Shown here in pieces: positions 7,847-17,252 of a DNA stretch of 64,000 bases (the first letter of the stretch is position 1; every line of letters starts with the position of its first letter). Below the pieces are notes generated by a model. That model saw nothing but the letters and a program-made list of their open reading frames with translations, was not told where the DNA came from and made no database searches. The DNA comes from an uncultured Bariatricus sp. GTDB taxonomy: Bacteria > Bacillota > Clostridia > Lachnospirales > Lachnospiraceae. Location of the stretch: positions 168,507 through 232,506 of the forward strand of contig CAKRCD010000001.1 in NCBI GenBank assembly GCA_934307065.1. The letters run 5' to 3'. The translations under genes were made by a program, and so were the position numbers.

Positions 7847-8726
7847 ATTGGAATTAGAACAAAGAACAAAAGAAATCGAACAAATTCTTATGAGGTATCT
7901 TCCGCAGGCAGAAGGACACCAGCATCAGATTATGGAAGCTATGAATTACAGTATTACTGCCGGTGGGAAACGGCTTCGCCCTATGCTGATGAAGGAGACT
8001 TATCAACTGTTCGGAGGAAACAGTCAAGTTATTGAACCGTTCATGGCAGCCATGGAAATGATTCATACTTATTCACTTGTACATGACGATTTGCCTGCCA
8101 TGGATGATGACGAATACCGCCGCGGGAAAAAGACAACCCATGTGGTTTATGGAGAGGCAATGGGAATCTTAGCAGGAGACGCATTATTAAACTATGCCTT
8201 TGAGACAGCAGTAAAAGCGTTTGAGATGGCTCCTAAACAGAGCCTGACCATCGGGAAAGCCCTTGGTATTCTGGCAGGAAAAGCCGGTATTTATGGTATG
8301 ATCGGCGGACAGGTTGTAGATGTGCTTGCCACAGGAAAACCACTTTCCAGAGAAGAACTGGATTTCATCTATGAACTGAAAACCGGTGCCTTAATTAAAG
8401 CATCTATGATGATTGGCGCAGTACTTGCCGGTGCTTCTGATGCGGATATCAGTAAAGTAGAACAGATTGCATCCGATGTAGGACTTGCTTTCCAGATTCA
8501 GGATGATATCCTGGATGTTACAAGCACCACGGAAGAACTTGGGAAACCGGTCAAAAGTGATGAAAAAAATGAAAAGACGACTTATGTAACTTTACGTGGT
8601 CTGGAGCAGTCCGAGAAAGACGTTACCAGAATCTCCGGAGAAGCCATTCGTCTGTTGGATGAAATAGATGTAAAAAATCCTTTCCTGGAATTATTGATTC
8701 GTGAATTGATACATAGGAAAAAGTAA
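7836..8726 (+). CDS. ispA: Polyprenyl (farnesyl/geranylgeranyl) diphosphate synthase
   Basis: A 296-residue trans-isoprenyl diphosphate synthase that condenses isopentenyl diphosphate with allylic diphosphates. The first aspartate-rich motif DDLPAMDDD lies at residues 84-92 followed by EYRRG. The second, FQIQDDILD, is near residue 216. The GGKRLRPML motif at 43-51 is also present. I prefer ATG 7836, giving MNFKLELEQ, over an in-frame ATG at 7824. GGTGA lies five bases upstream of the chosen start. The gene stands between xseB and dxs, the usual clostridial arrangement. Product chain length cannot be fixed by eye. Confidence 0.94.
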   Translation: MNFKLELEQRTKEIEQILMRYLPQAEGHQHQIMEAMNYSITAGGKRLRPMLMKETYQLFGGNSQVIEPFMAAMEMIHTYSLVHDDLPAMDDDEYRRGKKTTHVVYGEAMGILAGDALLNYAFETAVKAFEMAPKQSLTIGKALGILAGKAGIYGMIGGQVVDVLATGKPLSREELDFIYELKTGALIKASMMIGAVLAGASDADISKVEQIASDVGLAFQIQDDILDVTSTTEELGKPVKSDEKNEKTTYVTLRGLEQSEKDVTRISGEAIRLLDEIDVKNPFLELLIRELIHRKK

Positions 8727-8738
8727 CGAGGTGAAAAG

Positions 8739-10622
8739 ATGTATCTGGAACGCATAAATGAGCCAAATGATGTACAAAAGCTGAATATAGATGAATTGGA
8801 AGTACTTGCAGAAGAAATCCGCAGTTTTCTGATAGAAAAAGTCAGCAAAACCGGAGGCCATCTGGCCTCCAATCTTGGAGTGGTGGAACTGACGATCGCA
8901 ATGCATCTGAATTACAATCTTCCAAAGGATAAAATCATTTGGGATGTGGGACATCAGTCCTATACCCATAAGCTTCTTACCGGAAGAAGAAATGGGTTTG
9001 ACGAGTTGCGGAAATATGGCGGCATGAGCGGCTTCCCAAAACGAAAAGAGAGTGCATGTGATGCCTTTGATACAGGACACAGTTCCACCTCTATCTCTGC
9101 AGGTCTTGGATATGTGTGTGCCCGTGATATTCAAAAAGAAGATTATCAGGTGGTATCTGTCATTGGAGATGGTTCACTCACAGGCGGCATGGCCTATGAA
9201 GCGTTAAACAATGCTGCAAATCTGAAATCCAATTTTGTAATTATATTAAATGATAACAAGATGTCAATTTCCAAGAATGTAGGCGGCATGTCAAAATATT
9301 TGGATACGCTCCGAACAGCACCGGCATACAGTGACTTAAAAAATGCAGTTGAGGTTGCAATCAGCAGTATTCCGGTCAAAGGGGATGCTGTGGTTGAACG
9401 GATCAAAAAGACCAAGAGCAGTATCAAACAATTATTTGTACCAGGCATGTTCTTTGAAGACATGGGAATCAAATATTTAGGTCCGGTGGACGGTCATGAT
9501 ATCCGTGCTTTAAATCGGGCATTTAAGGACGCAAAACGTGTTAATGGACCTGTTTTACTTCATGTACTTACCACGAAAGGCAAAGGGTATGTTCCTGCCG
9601 AGGACGATCCATCCAAGTTCCATGGAACAGGACCTTATATTATAGAAACCGGAGAAGCTTTAGGAAAAGATGGAAAAGATTCCAACACCGATGTGTTTTC
9701 CAAGGTTATGCTGGACCTTGGACAGAAGGATGACAAACTGGTTGCAATTACGGCTGCCATGGAAGACGGAACCGGTTTATCTGCGTTTCATAAGCGTTTT
9801 CCGAACCGCTTCTTTGATGTAGGAATTGCGGAGGAACACGCAGTTACCTTTGCAGCCGGACTTGCGGCAGGTGGTATGCATCCTGTATTTGCAGTGTATT
9901 CTTCCTTCCTGCAGAGAGGCTTTGACCAGATGATACATGATGTCTGTCTCCAAAATCTTCCGGTTGTATTTGCCATTGACCGGGCAGGACTGGTCGGAAG
10001 TGATGGCGAAACCCATCAGGGGGTATTTGATTTGTCCTATCTTTCTATGATTCCAAATATGACAGTCATGGCTCCGAAGAATAAATGGGAACTGGCAGAT
10101 ATGATCCGTTTTGCAGTGAAGCTTGGAACACCGGTGGCACTCCGTTATTCGAGAGGAACTGCTTATGAAGGATTTCGTGAATACCGTGAGCCGATTGTAT
10201 TTGGAAAGAGCGAAGTGATTTACGAAGAAGACAGTATCGCACTCTTATGCGTAGGAAGTATGTTTGAGAGTGGAGTGGCAGTGCGGGAAAAACTCCTTGC
10301 AATGGGTTACCACTGTTCGCTTGTCAATGCAAGATTTGTAAAACCAATTGATGAAGAATTATTGACAGAACTAGCTAAGAAACATACGCTGGTTGTTACA
10401 ATAGAAGAAAATGTACGTACCGGAGGATATGGTAATAAAGTACAGGAATTTGTCTCAGATTACCTATTGCCACTTCAGACACTTACAATTGCACTTCCGG
10501 ATGAATATGTAGAGCATGGCAATGTAAATGTTCTGCGAAAAGAAGTAAAAATGGATGTGGATACGATCACGGAACGGATTGTGGCTGCATTTACCCATGA
10601 AGAACCGAAAAAGGAAAGTTAA
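8739..10622 (+). CDS. dxs: 1-deoxy-D-xylulose-5-phosphate synthase
   Basis: A 627-residue thiamine-diphosphate enzyme that makes DXP from pyruvate and glyceraldehyde 3-phosphate, the first step of the MEP isoprenoid pathway. The cofactor motif GDGSLTGG (residues 143-150) and its partner NDN (171-173) are intact. DVGHQSYTHKLLTGR, the transketolase-type motif DRAGLVGSDGETHQG, and the C-terminal domain containing RTGGYGNKVQEF are all recognisable. Length matches the family. It follows ispA by 12 bases, so precursor supply and chain elongation are co-transcribed. Confidence 0.97.
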   Translation: MYLERINEPNDVQKLNIDELEVLAEEIRSFLIEKVSKTGGHLASNLGVVELTIAMHLNYNLPKDKIIWDVGHQSYTHKLLTGRRNGFDELRKYGGMSGFPKRKESACDAFDTGHSSTSISAGLGYVCARDIQKEDYQVVSVIGDGSLTGGMAYEALNNAANLKSNFVIILNDNKMSISKNVGGMSKYLDTLRTAPAYSDLKNAVEVAISSIPVKGDAVVERIKKTKSSIKQLFVPGMFFEDMGIKYLGPVDGHDIRALNRAFKDAKRVNGPVLLHVLTTKGKGYVPAEDDPSKFHGTGPYIIETGEALGKDGKDSNTDVFSKVMLDLGQKDDKLVAITAAMEDGTGLSAFHKRFPNRFFDVGIAEEHAVTFAAGLAAGGMHPVFAVYSSFLQRGFDQMIHDVCLQNLPVVFAIDRAGLVGSDGETHQGVFDLSYLSMIPNMTVMAPKNKWELADMIRFAVKLGTPVALRYSRGTAYEGFREYREPIVFGKSEVIYEEDSIALLCVGSMFESGVAVREKLLAMGYHCSLVNARFVKPIDEELLTELAKKHTLVVTIEENVRTGGYGNKVQEFVSDYLLPLQTLTIALPDEYVEHGNVNVLRKEVKMDVDTITERIVAAFTHEEPKKES

Positions 10623-10624
10623 CT

Positions 10625-11449
10625 ATGAAAGAACGTTTAGATGTATTGTTAGTAAAAAGAAATCTGGCAGCTTCCCGCGAAAAAGCCAAAGCGATTATTA
10701 TGTCCGGAAATGTATTTGTGGACGGGCAACGTGAAGATAAAGCCGGAACTACATTCCCGGAGGATGTTTCCATTGAAATCAAAGGGCATACTCTGAAATA
10801 TGTAAGCCGCGGAGGCCTTAAATTAGAGAAAGCCATGAAGAACTTTGATGTTTCCATGGAAGGAAAAACCTGTACAGACGTAGGTTCTTCTACCGGTGGT
10901 TTCACGGATTGTATGCTGCAGAATGGAGCAGTGAAGGTGTTTGCGATTGATGTAGGACGTGGACAGCTTGACTGGAAGCTGCGTCAGGATGAACGTGTGG
11001 TCTGCATGGAAAAAACAAATATCCGTTATGTCACACCGGAAGATTTGGGAGAACCAATTGATTTTTCTTCCATCGATGTTTCTTTCATTTCCCTTACGAA
11101 GGTGCTGCTTCCGATTCGGAATTATTTGAAAGAAGAAGGAGAAATTGTAGCACTGATCAAACCGCAGTTTGAAGCTGGCCGGGAAAAAGTCGGAAAAAAG
11201 GGAGTTGTCCGTGAAAAAAGCACACATATAGAAGTCATTGAAAAAGTGACAGAATATGCAATCAGTATCGGCTTTGAAGTAAAAGCACTGGAATTTTCTC
11301 CAATCAAAGGACCAGAGGGGAATATTGAATATCTGGTGCATTTACACAAGTGTTCGATTGAAGAAGCACATATGGACGAGGGCATCGGCATCCGCGATGT
11401 GGTGGAAGAAGCCTTCCAGACGTTAGCAAAGAAGGAACAGGCAGACTAA
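10625..11449 (+). CDS. tlyA: TlyA family rRNA (cytidine-2'-O)-methyltransferase
   Basis: A 274-residue protein with an N-terminal S4 RNA-binding domain (about residues 1-60, MKERLDVLLVKRNLAASREKAK) and an FtsJ/RrmJ-like methyltransferase domain. The SAM-binding motif DVGSSTGGFTD is at residues 85-95, followed by VFAIDVGRGQLDWKLR and IALIKPQFEAGR. Mycobacterial TlyA 2'-O-methylates 16S and 23S rRNA. The older name hemolysin A is not a good guide to function. It lies two bases after dxs and one before nadK. Confidence 0.93.
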   Translation: MKERLDVLLVKRNLAASREKAKAIIMSGNVFVDGQREDKAGTTFPEDVSIEIKGHTLKYVSRGGLKLEKAMKNFDVSMEGKTCTDVGSSTGGFTDCMLQNGAVKVFAIDVGRGQLDWKLRQDERVVCMEKTNIRYVTPEDLGEPIDFSSIDVSFISLTKVLLPIRNYLKEEGEIVALIKPQFEAGREKVGKKGVVREKSTHIEVIEKVTEYAISIGFEVKALEFSPIKGPEGNIEYLVHLHKCSIEEAHMDEGIGIRDVVEEAFQTLAKKEQAD

Positions 11450-11450
11450 G

Positions 11451-12299
11451 ATGGAAAAGTTTTATATTATAACCAATTATACCAAGGATGGCGATAACCG
11501 GATTACCAGACGGATCAAATCTTGCATTGAATCCTATGGAAAGACCTGTATTCTCTGCGAAAAAAACGAAAAAGAAGAGATTATTGTGGAGACCATTCCC
11601 AAAGACATTGATTGTGCACTGGTAATCGGTGGGGATGGTACTTTTATTCAGGCATCCCGTCTGCTCTTTGGGCATGATGTTCCAGTGCTTGGTATTAATA
11701 TGGGAACCTTGGGTTATCTTACTGAAGTAGAAGTGCAGAACGTGGAAGAAGCGATTGCACAGTTGATGCGGGGAGATTACAGTATCGAACGACGAATGAT
11801 GTTGTATGGTTCAGTATTCAGTCAGGGCACAGGTAAAATATCGGATGTGGCTTTGAATGATATTGTTCTTAACCGCGACGGACTTATGAAGATTGTCCAT
11901 TTTGATTTGTATGTAAACGGACAGCTATTGAACTCTTATCAGGCAGACGGACTTATCGTCTCAACCCCAACCGGATCTACTGCATACAATTTATCTGCAG
12001 GTGGTCCGATTGTAGAGCCAACTGCCTCATTGATGGTAATTACGCCTATTTGTTCTCATGCACTGTTAAATTCAAGAAGTATTGTATTTTCGGATGAAGA
12101 TGAGATTACCATTCAAATCAGTTCCCGAAAAGATGGACAGATTGACCAGGCTGCAATCACTTTTGACGGTGATGATTTCATTCCGTTGCAGACAGGCGAT
12201 AAAGTTGTCATCAAAAAAGCATGGGAAACTGCCCAGATTATTAAACTCAGTAAAATCAGCTTTTTAGAGACTTTGCGTGAGAAAATGAAAGGACATTAA
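11451..12299 (+). CDS. nadK: NAD kinase
   Basis: A 282-residue ATP-NAD kinase producing NADP. The catalytic GGDGTF motif is at residues 60-65, followed by the conserved NMGTLGYLTEV. The second glycine-rich signature, DGLIVSTPTGSTAYNLSAGGPI, and ICSHALLNSRSIV are also present. Length is normal. The position between tlyA and argR is the standard Firmicute order, with gaps of one base on each side. Confidence 0.97.
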   Translation: MEKFYIITNYTKDGDNRITRRIKSCIESYGKTCILCEKNEKEEIIVETIPKDIDCALVIGGDGTFIQASRLLFGHDVPVLGINMGTLGYLTEVEVQNVEEAIAQLMRGDYSIERRMMLYGSVFSQGTGKISDVALNDIVLNRDGLMKIVHFDLYVNGQLLNSYQADGLIVSTPTGSTAYNLSAGGPIVEPTASLMVITPICSHALLNSRSIVFSDEDEITIQISSRKDGQIDQAAITFDGDDFIPLQTGDKVVIKKAWETAQIIKLSKISFLETLREKMKGH

Positions 12300-12300
12300 C

Positions 12301-12753
12301 ATGAAAGTAAATCGACATGCAAAAATTGTTGAGTTAATCAATAAATATCAGATTGAAACCCAGGAAGAGCTGGCAGATTATTTGAATCAGAATGGTTTTC
12401 GTGTAACCCAGGCTACGGTATCCCGGGACATCCGTGACCTTAAGCTTACCAAAGTTCCGGCAGACAATGGAAAGCAGAAATACGCTGTTCTGCAGAGCGG
12501 ACAGAATGATTTGGGAGAAAAATATATCCGTATCTTAAATGACGGTTTTCTTTCCATGGATATGGCTCAGAATATTCTTGTGATCAAAACAGTTTCCGGA
12601 ATGGCTATGGCAGTTGCCGCTGCGTTAGATGCTATGAAATGGAATGAAATTGTGGGCTGTATTGCAGGAGACGACACCATTATGTGTGCTGTACGCAGCG
12701 TAGATGATACCATTATTCTCATGGAGAAAATCAGAAAATTACTGAAGAAATAA
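12301..12753 (+). CDS. argR: Arginine repressor
   Basis: A 150-residue hexameric regulator of arginine metabolism. The N-terminal winged helix (about residues 1-70) contains the characteristic TQATVSRDIRDLKLTKVP. The C-terminal oligomerisation and arginine-binding domain carries the conserved GCIAGDDTIMCAVRS. It begins one base after nadK ends. No arginine biosynthesis genes are in the window, though carB at 18755 makes the carbamoyl phosphate used for arginine. I did not find a convincing ARG box at the carB promoter. Confidence 0.96.
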   Translation: MKVNRHAKIVELINKYQIETQEELADYLNQNGFRVTQATVSRDIRDLKLTKVPADNGKQKYAVLQSGQNDLGEKYIRILNDGFLSMDMAQNILVIKTVSGMAMAVAAALDAMKWNEIVGCIAGDDTIMCAVRSVDDTIILMEKIRKLLKK

Positions 12754-12763
12754 AGGAGGATAC

Positions 12764-14443
12764 ATGTTACAGAATTTACATGTGAAAAATCTTGCTTTAA
12801 TTGACGAGGCAGAAGTAGATTTTACAGATGGTCTGAACATTCTTACCGGAGAAACCGGTGCAGGTAAATCCATTGTGCTCGGAAGTGTGAATCTGGCACT
12901 TGGAGGCAGATATTCGGCTGACATGATTCGGACCGGTGCGCAATATGGACTGGTAGAACTGACCTTTGTAATCCGGCAGACAGAGACCCTTAAAAAGCTG
13001 GAAAGCATGGAGGTGTTTCCGGAAGACGGACAGCTTGTTATCAGTCGCAGACTGATGGATGGACGAAGTGTCTGCCGTGTAAACGGTGAAACAGTGACTC
13101 TTGCAAAGCTGAAAGAAATTTCTTCTGCACTTATCGACATTCATGGTCAGCACGAACATCAAACCCTGCTTTACAAGAAAAATCATCTGACCATATTAGA
13201 CCATTTTTCAAAAGAAGCTGAGGCTGTCAGGCAAACAGTAAAAGAGCAGTATGCGAAATATCAGAAAGTAAAGAAAATGTTATCCGAAACAGAAAGCAAC
13301 GAAGCCGAGCGTCTGAAAGAAATATCCTTTCTTCAGTTTGAAATTGAAGAAATTCAGAACGCGAACTTATCTGTATCGGAAGCGGAAGCCTTAGAGGAGA
13401 CTTATCGTCAGATGCTTACCGGAAAACGGATTTATGAAAATCTGGAAGAAGCATATGCCTATACTTCAGAAAATGGCGATTCTGCCGTTTCCGAGACACT
13501 CAGCCGTGCAGTGCGGGCTATGTCAGGAGCAGCAAATCAGGATAAGCATGCCGGAGAACTTTATGAAGAAATTCTGGAAATTGAAAATCTGTTAAATGAC
13601 TTTAATCGTGATCTGCGGGACTATATGGACGAGGTAACTTTTTCTGCGGAGACCTTTTACGAAACCGAAAACCGGTTAAATGAAATCAATCATTTAAAAG
13701 CAAAATACGGCAATAATATAGAGGATATTTTAAACTATTGTGCTGAAAAAGAAGAGCGGCTGCGTATTCTGCAAGATTATGATCATTATCTGGAAACATT
13801 GAAAAAAGAACTTTCCGACACAGAAAAAGAACTCCGGCAAGTATCAGACAGACTGAGCAAAATCCGAAAACAGGCTGCTCACAAACTTCAAGAACAAATT
13901 TGCGGACATTTACTGGATTTGAATTTTCTTGACGTACAGTTTGAAATTCATTTTGAAAAGACTCCATCCTTTACCTCTGAGGGAACAGATGATGTAGAAT
14001 TTCTGATTTCCATGAATCCGGGACAGCCTATGCGCCCGCTTGCAGAGGTTGCTTCTGGTGGAGAATTGTCTCGTATCATGCTGGCAATCAAGACAGTCAT
14101 GGCAGATAAAGATGAAATAGAAACCATGATTTTCGATGAAATTGATGTAGGAATCAGTGGACGGACTGCACAGAAGGTTTCTGAAAAGATGGGACTGATT
14201 GGAAAGAGCAGACAGGTCATCTGTATTACTCATCTGGCACAGATTGCGGCTATGGCAGATTCTCATTTTGAAATCAAAAAAGAGGTGCAGGAGAAGATGA
14301 CTACTACAACTATTTCCCGTTTAACAGACGAACAAAGTGTTTTAGAGCTTGCCCGTATTTTAGGCGGTGCAGAAATAACTGATACAGTCATCGAAAATGC
14401 AAAAGAAATGAAAAAACTGGCATCAGGTTTAAAAACATCATAA
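12764..14443 (+). CDS. recN: DNA repair protein RecN
   Basis: A 559-residue SMC-like ATPase acting early in double-strand break repair. Walker A GETGAGKS lies at residues 29-36. A long coiled-coil region spans about 155-370. The C-terminal half has the signature (LAEVASGGELSRIMLAIK), Walker B (MIFDEIDVGISG) and ICITHLAQIAAMA. An AAGGAGG site precedes the ATG. It is the last gene of the operon and is followed by a strong terminator. Confidence 0.97.
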   Translation: MLQNLHVKNLALIDEAEVDFTDGLNILTGETGAGKSIVLGSVNLALGGRYSADMIRTGAQYGLVELTFVIRQTETLKKLESMEVFPEDGQLVISRRLMDGRSVCRVNGETVTLAKLKEISSALIDIHGQHEHQTLLYKKNHLTILDHFSKEAEAVRQTVKEQYAKYQKVKKMLSETESNEAERLKEISFLQFEIEEIQNANLSVSEAEALEETYRQMLTGKRIYENLEEAYAYTSENGDSAVSETLSRAVRAMSGAANQDKHAGELYEEILEIENLLNDFNRDLRDYMDEVTFSAETFYETENRLNEINHLKAKYGNNIEDILNYCAEKEERLRILQDYDHYLETLKKELSDTEKELRQVSDRLSKIRKQAAHKLQEQICGHLLDLNFLDVQFEIHFEKTPSFTSEGTDDVEFLISMNPGQPMRPLAEVASGGELSRIMLAIKTVMADKDEIETMIFDEIDVGISGRTAQKVSEKMGLIGKSRQVICITHLAQIAAMADSHFEIKKEVQEKMTTTTISRLTDEQSVLELARILGGAEITDTVIENAKEMKKLASGLKTS

Positions 14444-14452
14444 TATCCATAT

Positions 14453-14485
14453 AATAGACAGGAAGCAATTCCTGTCTATTTTTTT
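14453..14485 (+). terminator. Intrinsic terminator after recN
   Basis: AATAGACAGGAA (14453-14464) pairs perfectly with TTCCTGTCTATT (14469-14480) around the loop GCAA, followed by more T. It ends the Asp23-to-recN operon and separates it from spoIVB. Confidence 0.95.
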
Positions 14486-14518
14486 GCTTCATTACATCAT
14501 AGAATGGAGAGAAATACG

Positions 14519-15577
14519 ATGTCGGTCAGGATATATAGAAGAATGTTACTGATGTTTTTGGTATTATCATTATCTTTAGGAGGCGGTTATTTTTTCCTCA
14601 AATTACAGCAAAACCGGCTTCAAATTCCGGTAAATGGGGATGGCAGTACCGGACAATATGTGATTCCCGGAGGAACACCTATCGGAATTTATATGGAAAC
14701 AGAAGGTGTACTTGTACTTGGAACTGAAGAAATCAAGGCAAAAGACGGAACAACTACTAATCCCTCTAAAAATCTGGTAAAAAGTGGAGATTATATCGTT
14801 GGAATCGATGAAGAAAGAATTTCTGATAAGAAAGAATTAATTGATGCAGTTAAAAATCTGCAGGAAACCAGTGTAGTATTGCATTTAAGAAGAGAGGAAG
14901 AGTACATTGATATCAAAATAAAACCAGGTAAAAACGAACAAGGAGAATATAAGCTTGGAATCTGGGTACGGGATAATGCACAAGGAATTGGCACAGTGAC
15001 CTACATTACAGAAGACCATTCTTTTGGTGCTCTTGGACATGGAATACACGATGTAAATACCAATGAACTGCTTGAAATCACAGAAGGAACCTTATATGAG
15101 ACAAGCATCCAGCACATCAAGAAAGGGCAAAGCGGTGCCACGGGCGGATTTGAGGGAATCATTACTTACAACAATTACAATATTCTGGGAACGATATCAC
15201 AGAATACTGAAGAAGGTATTTTCGGAAAAATTAACCGGGTAGACCGGGTACTGTCCGATGCCAGACCATGCCTTACTGCTTCCAAAAATGAAATCGATTT
15301 AGGAGACGCTACCATTCGATGCGCAATAAACGGAATCATAAAAGAATATAGCATCCGGATTATCGGTCTGGATTATTATGCCAAAGAAGTTAACAAAGGC
15401 ATTATGATACAGGTCAATGACCCTGAGCTGCTTGCTGCAACCGGCGGTATTGTGCAGGGGATGAGCGGATGTCCGATTCTGCAAAACGGAAAACTCATTG
15501 GCGCGGTCACACACGTTCTGGTAAATGACCCAACAAAAGGTTACGGAATATTTATTGAGGAAATGTTAGTACACTGA
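14519..15577 (+). CDS. spoIVB: SpoIVB serine peptidase (S55 family)
   Basis: A 352-residue signalling protease made in the forespore. In B. subtilis it cleaves SpoIVFA to trigger pro-sigma-K processing. It has one N-terminal transmembrane segment (about residues 9-27), a PDZ-like region containing KSGDYIVGIDEERI, and an S55 domain. The catalytic His lies in LGHGIHDVNT. The serine lies in GMSGCPILQNGKLIGAVTHV, one residue different from the GMSGSP I recall for Bacillus. The chosen ATG has GGAGAG seven bases upstream. spo0A, often the next gene, is absent here. Confidence 0.94.
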   Translation: MSVRIYRRMLLMFLVLSLSLGGGYFFLKLQQNRLQIPVNGDGSTGQYVIPGGTPIGIYMETEGVLVLGTEEIKAKDGTTTNPSKNLVKSGDYIVGIDEERISDKKELIDAVKNLQETSVVLHLRREEEYIDIKIKPGKNEQGEYKLGIWVRDNAQGIGTVTYITEDHSFGALGHGIHDVNTNELLEITEGTLYETSIQHIKKGQSGATGGFEGIITYNNYNILGTISQNTEEGIFGKINRVDRVLSDARPCLTASKNEIDLGDATIRCAINGIIKEYSIRIIGLDYYAKEVNKGIMIQVNDPELLAATGGIVQGMSGCPILQNGKLIGAVTHVLVNDPTKGYGIFIEEMLVH

Positions 15578-15591
15578 ACAGATGCCATACA

Positions 15592-15620
15592 TTGTACTCC
15601 GGAAAAAAACGTGGTATGAT
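15592..15620 (+). promoter_or_regulatory. Sigma-A-type promoter for the amidohydrolase gene
   Basis: TTGTAC (15592-15597), a 17-base spacer and TATGAT (15615-15620). The promoter is flanked by inverted heptamers ATGCCAT (15582-15588) and ATGGCAT (15623-15629), possibly a paired operator. Confidence 0.65.
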
Positions 15621-15665
15621 AAATGGCATATATGAAAACCACACAAGACACAAAGGAAGACACTT

Positions 15666-16670
15666 ATGATAGACGGACATATTCATTTTGTAAAAGCAAT
15701 GAAAATTGAAAATTTAAATCAATTGATACAAAGAAAAGGGCTCTCCGGAATCGCACTTCAGTGTATTCCGCAAAGTAACTGCATTCCGGTAGAAGAGGAT
15801 GCCTTTCAATTTGCAGACCAAAGTACAGTGCCGGTATATATTTTTGGTGGAATTAATCGGAACGTATATTCACTTCCTGAAGTACAAATGAAAAATGCTC
15901 TTGTAGAGGAAGTAAAAGAACGGCTGAAGCAGGGATGCACCGGAATAAAGATGTTAGAAGGAAAACCCCAGATTCGAAAGGCATATCCGGTTCCTGATTT
16001 TGACACTCCAGTATGGGAGTCTTATTGGACATACTTAGAGGAAGAACAGATTCCCGTTTATTTTCACGTAAATGACCCGGAAGAATTCTGGGATGCACAG
16101 AAAATATCCCGGCATGCTTTGGAAAGCGGATGGCTGTATGATGAGACTTTTGTCAATAACGAGGACCAGTATCGTCAACTTGGAAATGTTCTTACCAGAC
16201 ATCCGGAACTGCGGATTCTGTTTCCGCATTTTTTCTTTTTCTCCAAGCAACTGGGACGGCTGTCTGAAATCATGGACAAGGCACCACAAATACGGATTGA
16301 TATTACACCGGGCATTGAGTTATATTATAATTTATCCAGTCAGCCGGAAGCTGCGAAGAAATTTTTTTTCAAATACCAGGACCGGATTTTGTATGGAACC
16401 GATATCGGAGCAAGAGAAGCAGTAAGAGAAAAGGGCGAAGCTTTATCCCTTGCGGAGGCAGAATCCCGTATGAATCTGATCTGCCGTTTTTTAGAGACAA
16501 AAGGAGACTATACCCTGTATCCTGACGGACTTTATGTGCAGGAAGGACCGACCAAGATGCACGGACTCGGACTTGATGAAACCATACTTGAGAAAATATA
16601 CGAAACCAACTTTCTGACTTTTATTGAAACGTCACCAAATAAGAATGGAAGAAGGAAGCAACATGAGTAA
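15666..16670 (+). CDS. Amidohydrolase family protein
   Basis: A 334-residue protein of the amidohydrolase-2 type (metal-dependent TIM-barrel hydrolases). The N-terminal metal motif DGHIH is at residues 3-7. A later strand has IPVYFHVNDPEEFWD, then LFPHFFFFSK, and a C-terminal LYGTDIG that would supply the last metal-ligand Asp. The substrate is unknown. A GGAAG ribosome site precedes the ATG. The gene has its own promoter and overlaps the following YbaK-like gene by eight bases, so the two are probably one unit. It occupies the place after spoIVB where spo0A often lies. Confidence 0.8.
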   Translation: MIDGHIHFVKAMKIENLNQLIQRKGLSGIALQCIPQSNCIPVEEDAFQFADQSTVPVYIFGGINRNVYSLPEVQMKNALVEEVKERLKQGCTGIKMLEGKPQIRKAYPVPDFDTPVWESYWTYLEEEQIPVYFHVNDPEEFWDAQKISRHALESGWLYDETFVNNEDQYRQLGNVLTRHPELRILFPHFFFFSKQLGRLSEIMDKAPQIRIDITPGIELYYNLSSQPEAAKKFFFKYQDRILYGTDIGAREAVREKGEALSLAEAESRMNLICRFLETKGDYTLYPDGLYVQEGPTKMHGLGLDETILEKIYETNFLTFIETSPNKNGRRKQHE

Positions 16671-17148
16671 AAAAGAATTAAAAACAAATGCCATGCGCAT
16701 TTTAGACCGGGCGAAAATAGACTATGAGTACCAGACCTATGAATGTGATGAGTTTATTGATGGCATTCATACAGCTGACATTTTGGGCTGCGACCATCGT
16801 TTTGTGTATAAAACCCTTGTAACTGTTGGCAAAAACGGGAATTATTATGTTTTTGTGATTCCCATTGAAGAGGAGATTGATTTCAAGAAAGCAGCAAAAG
16901 CAGTTGGAGAAAAGTCTTTAGAAATGTTATCACTTAAGAATCTCACTGCAGTTACCGGCTACGTGCGTGGCGGATGTACCGCTATCGGTATGAAGAAAAA
17001 TTATCCAACTGTAATACATAACTCTGCAGAAACACAAGATAAAATCTACGTCAGCGGAGGTAAAATAGGCATGCAGCTATTGCTGTCTCCTCTTGATTTA
17101 CAAAAAGTATCCGGTGCGGTTTTTGCGGATGTTATACGGGAAAAATAA
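16663..17148 (+). CDS. ybaK: Cys-tRNA(Pro)/Cys-tRNA(Cys) deacylase, YbaK type
   Basis: A 161-residue protein of the YbaK/EbsC family, which removes cysteine from mischarged tRNA(Pro). The conserved start (NAMRILDRAKIDYEYQTYE), the catalytic-lysine region (DHRFVYKTLVT) and the C-terminal GYVRGGCTAIGMKK with SGGKIGMQL are all present. I place the start at ATG 16663, which has GAAGGAAG upstream, rather than an in-frame ATG at 16624 deep inside the previous gene. The functional name is by family. Substrate specificity within the editing-domain superfamily cannot be proved by eye. Confidence 0.9.
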   Translation: MSKKELKTNAMRILDRAKIDYEYQTYECDEFIDGIHTADILGCDHRFVYKTLVTVGKNGNYYVFVIPIEEEIDFKKAAKAVGEKSLEMLSLKNLTAVTGYVRGGCTAIGMKKNYPTVIHNSAETQDKIYVSGGKIGMQLLLSPLDLQKVSGAVFADVIREK

Positions 17149-17181
17149 AATTTCTTTCATAAACATTTAACAGGATGTTAA

Positions 17182-17210
17182 TTGTTTTTCACTGATTCAT
17201 CCAGTATAAT
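17182..17210 (+). promoter_or_regulatory. Sigma-A promoter for citrate synthase
   Basis: TTGTTT (17182-17187), a 17-base spacer and a perfect TATAAT (17205-17210), 42 bases before the citrate synthase start. Confidence 0.85.
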
Positions 17211-17252
17211 ATTAAACATTAATTGTTAAAAAAATACGAGGAGGTAATTGCC

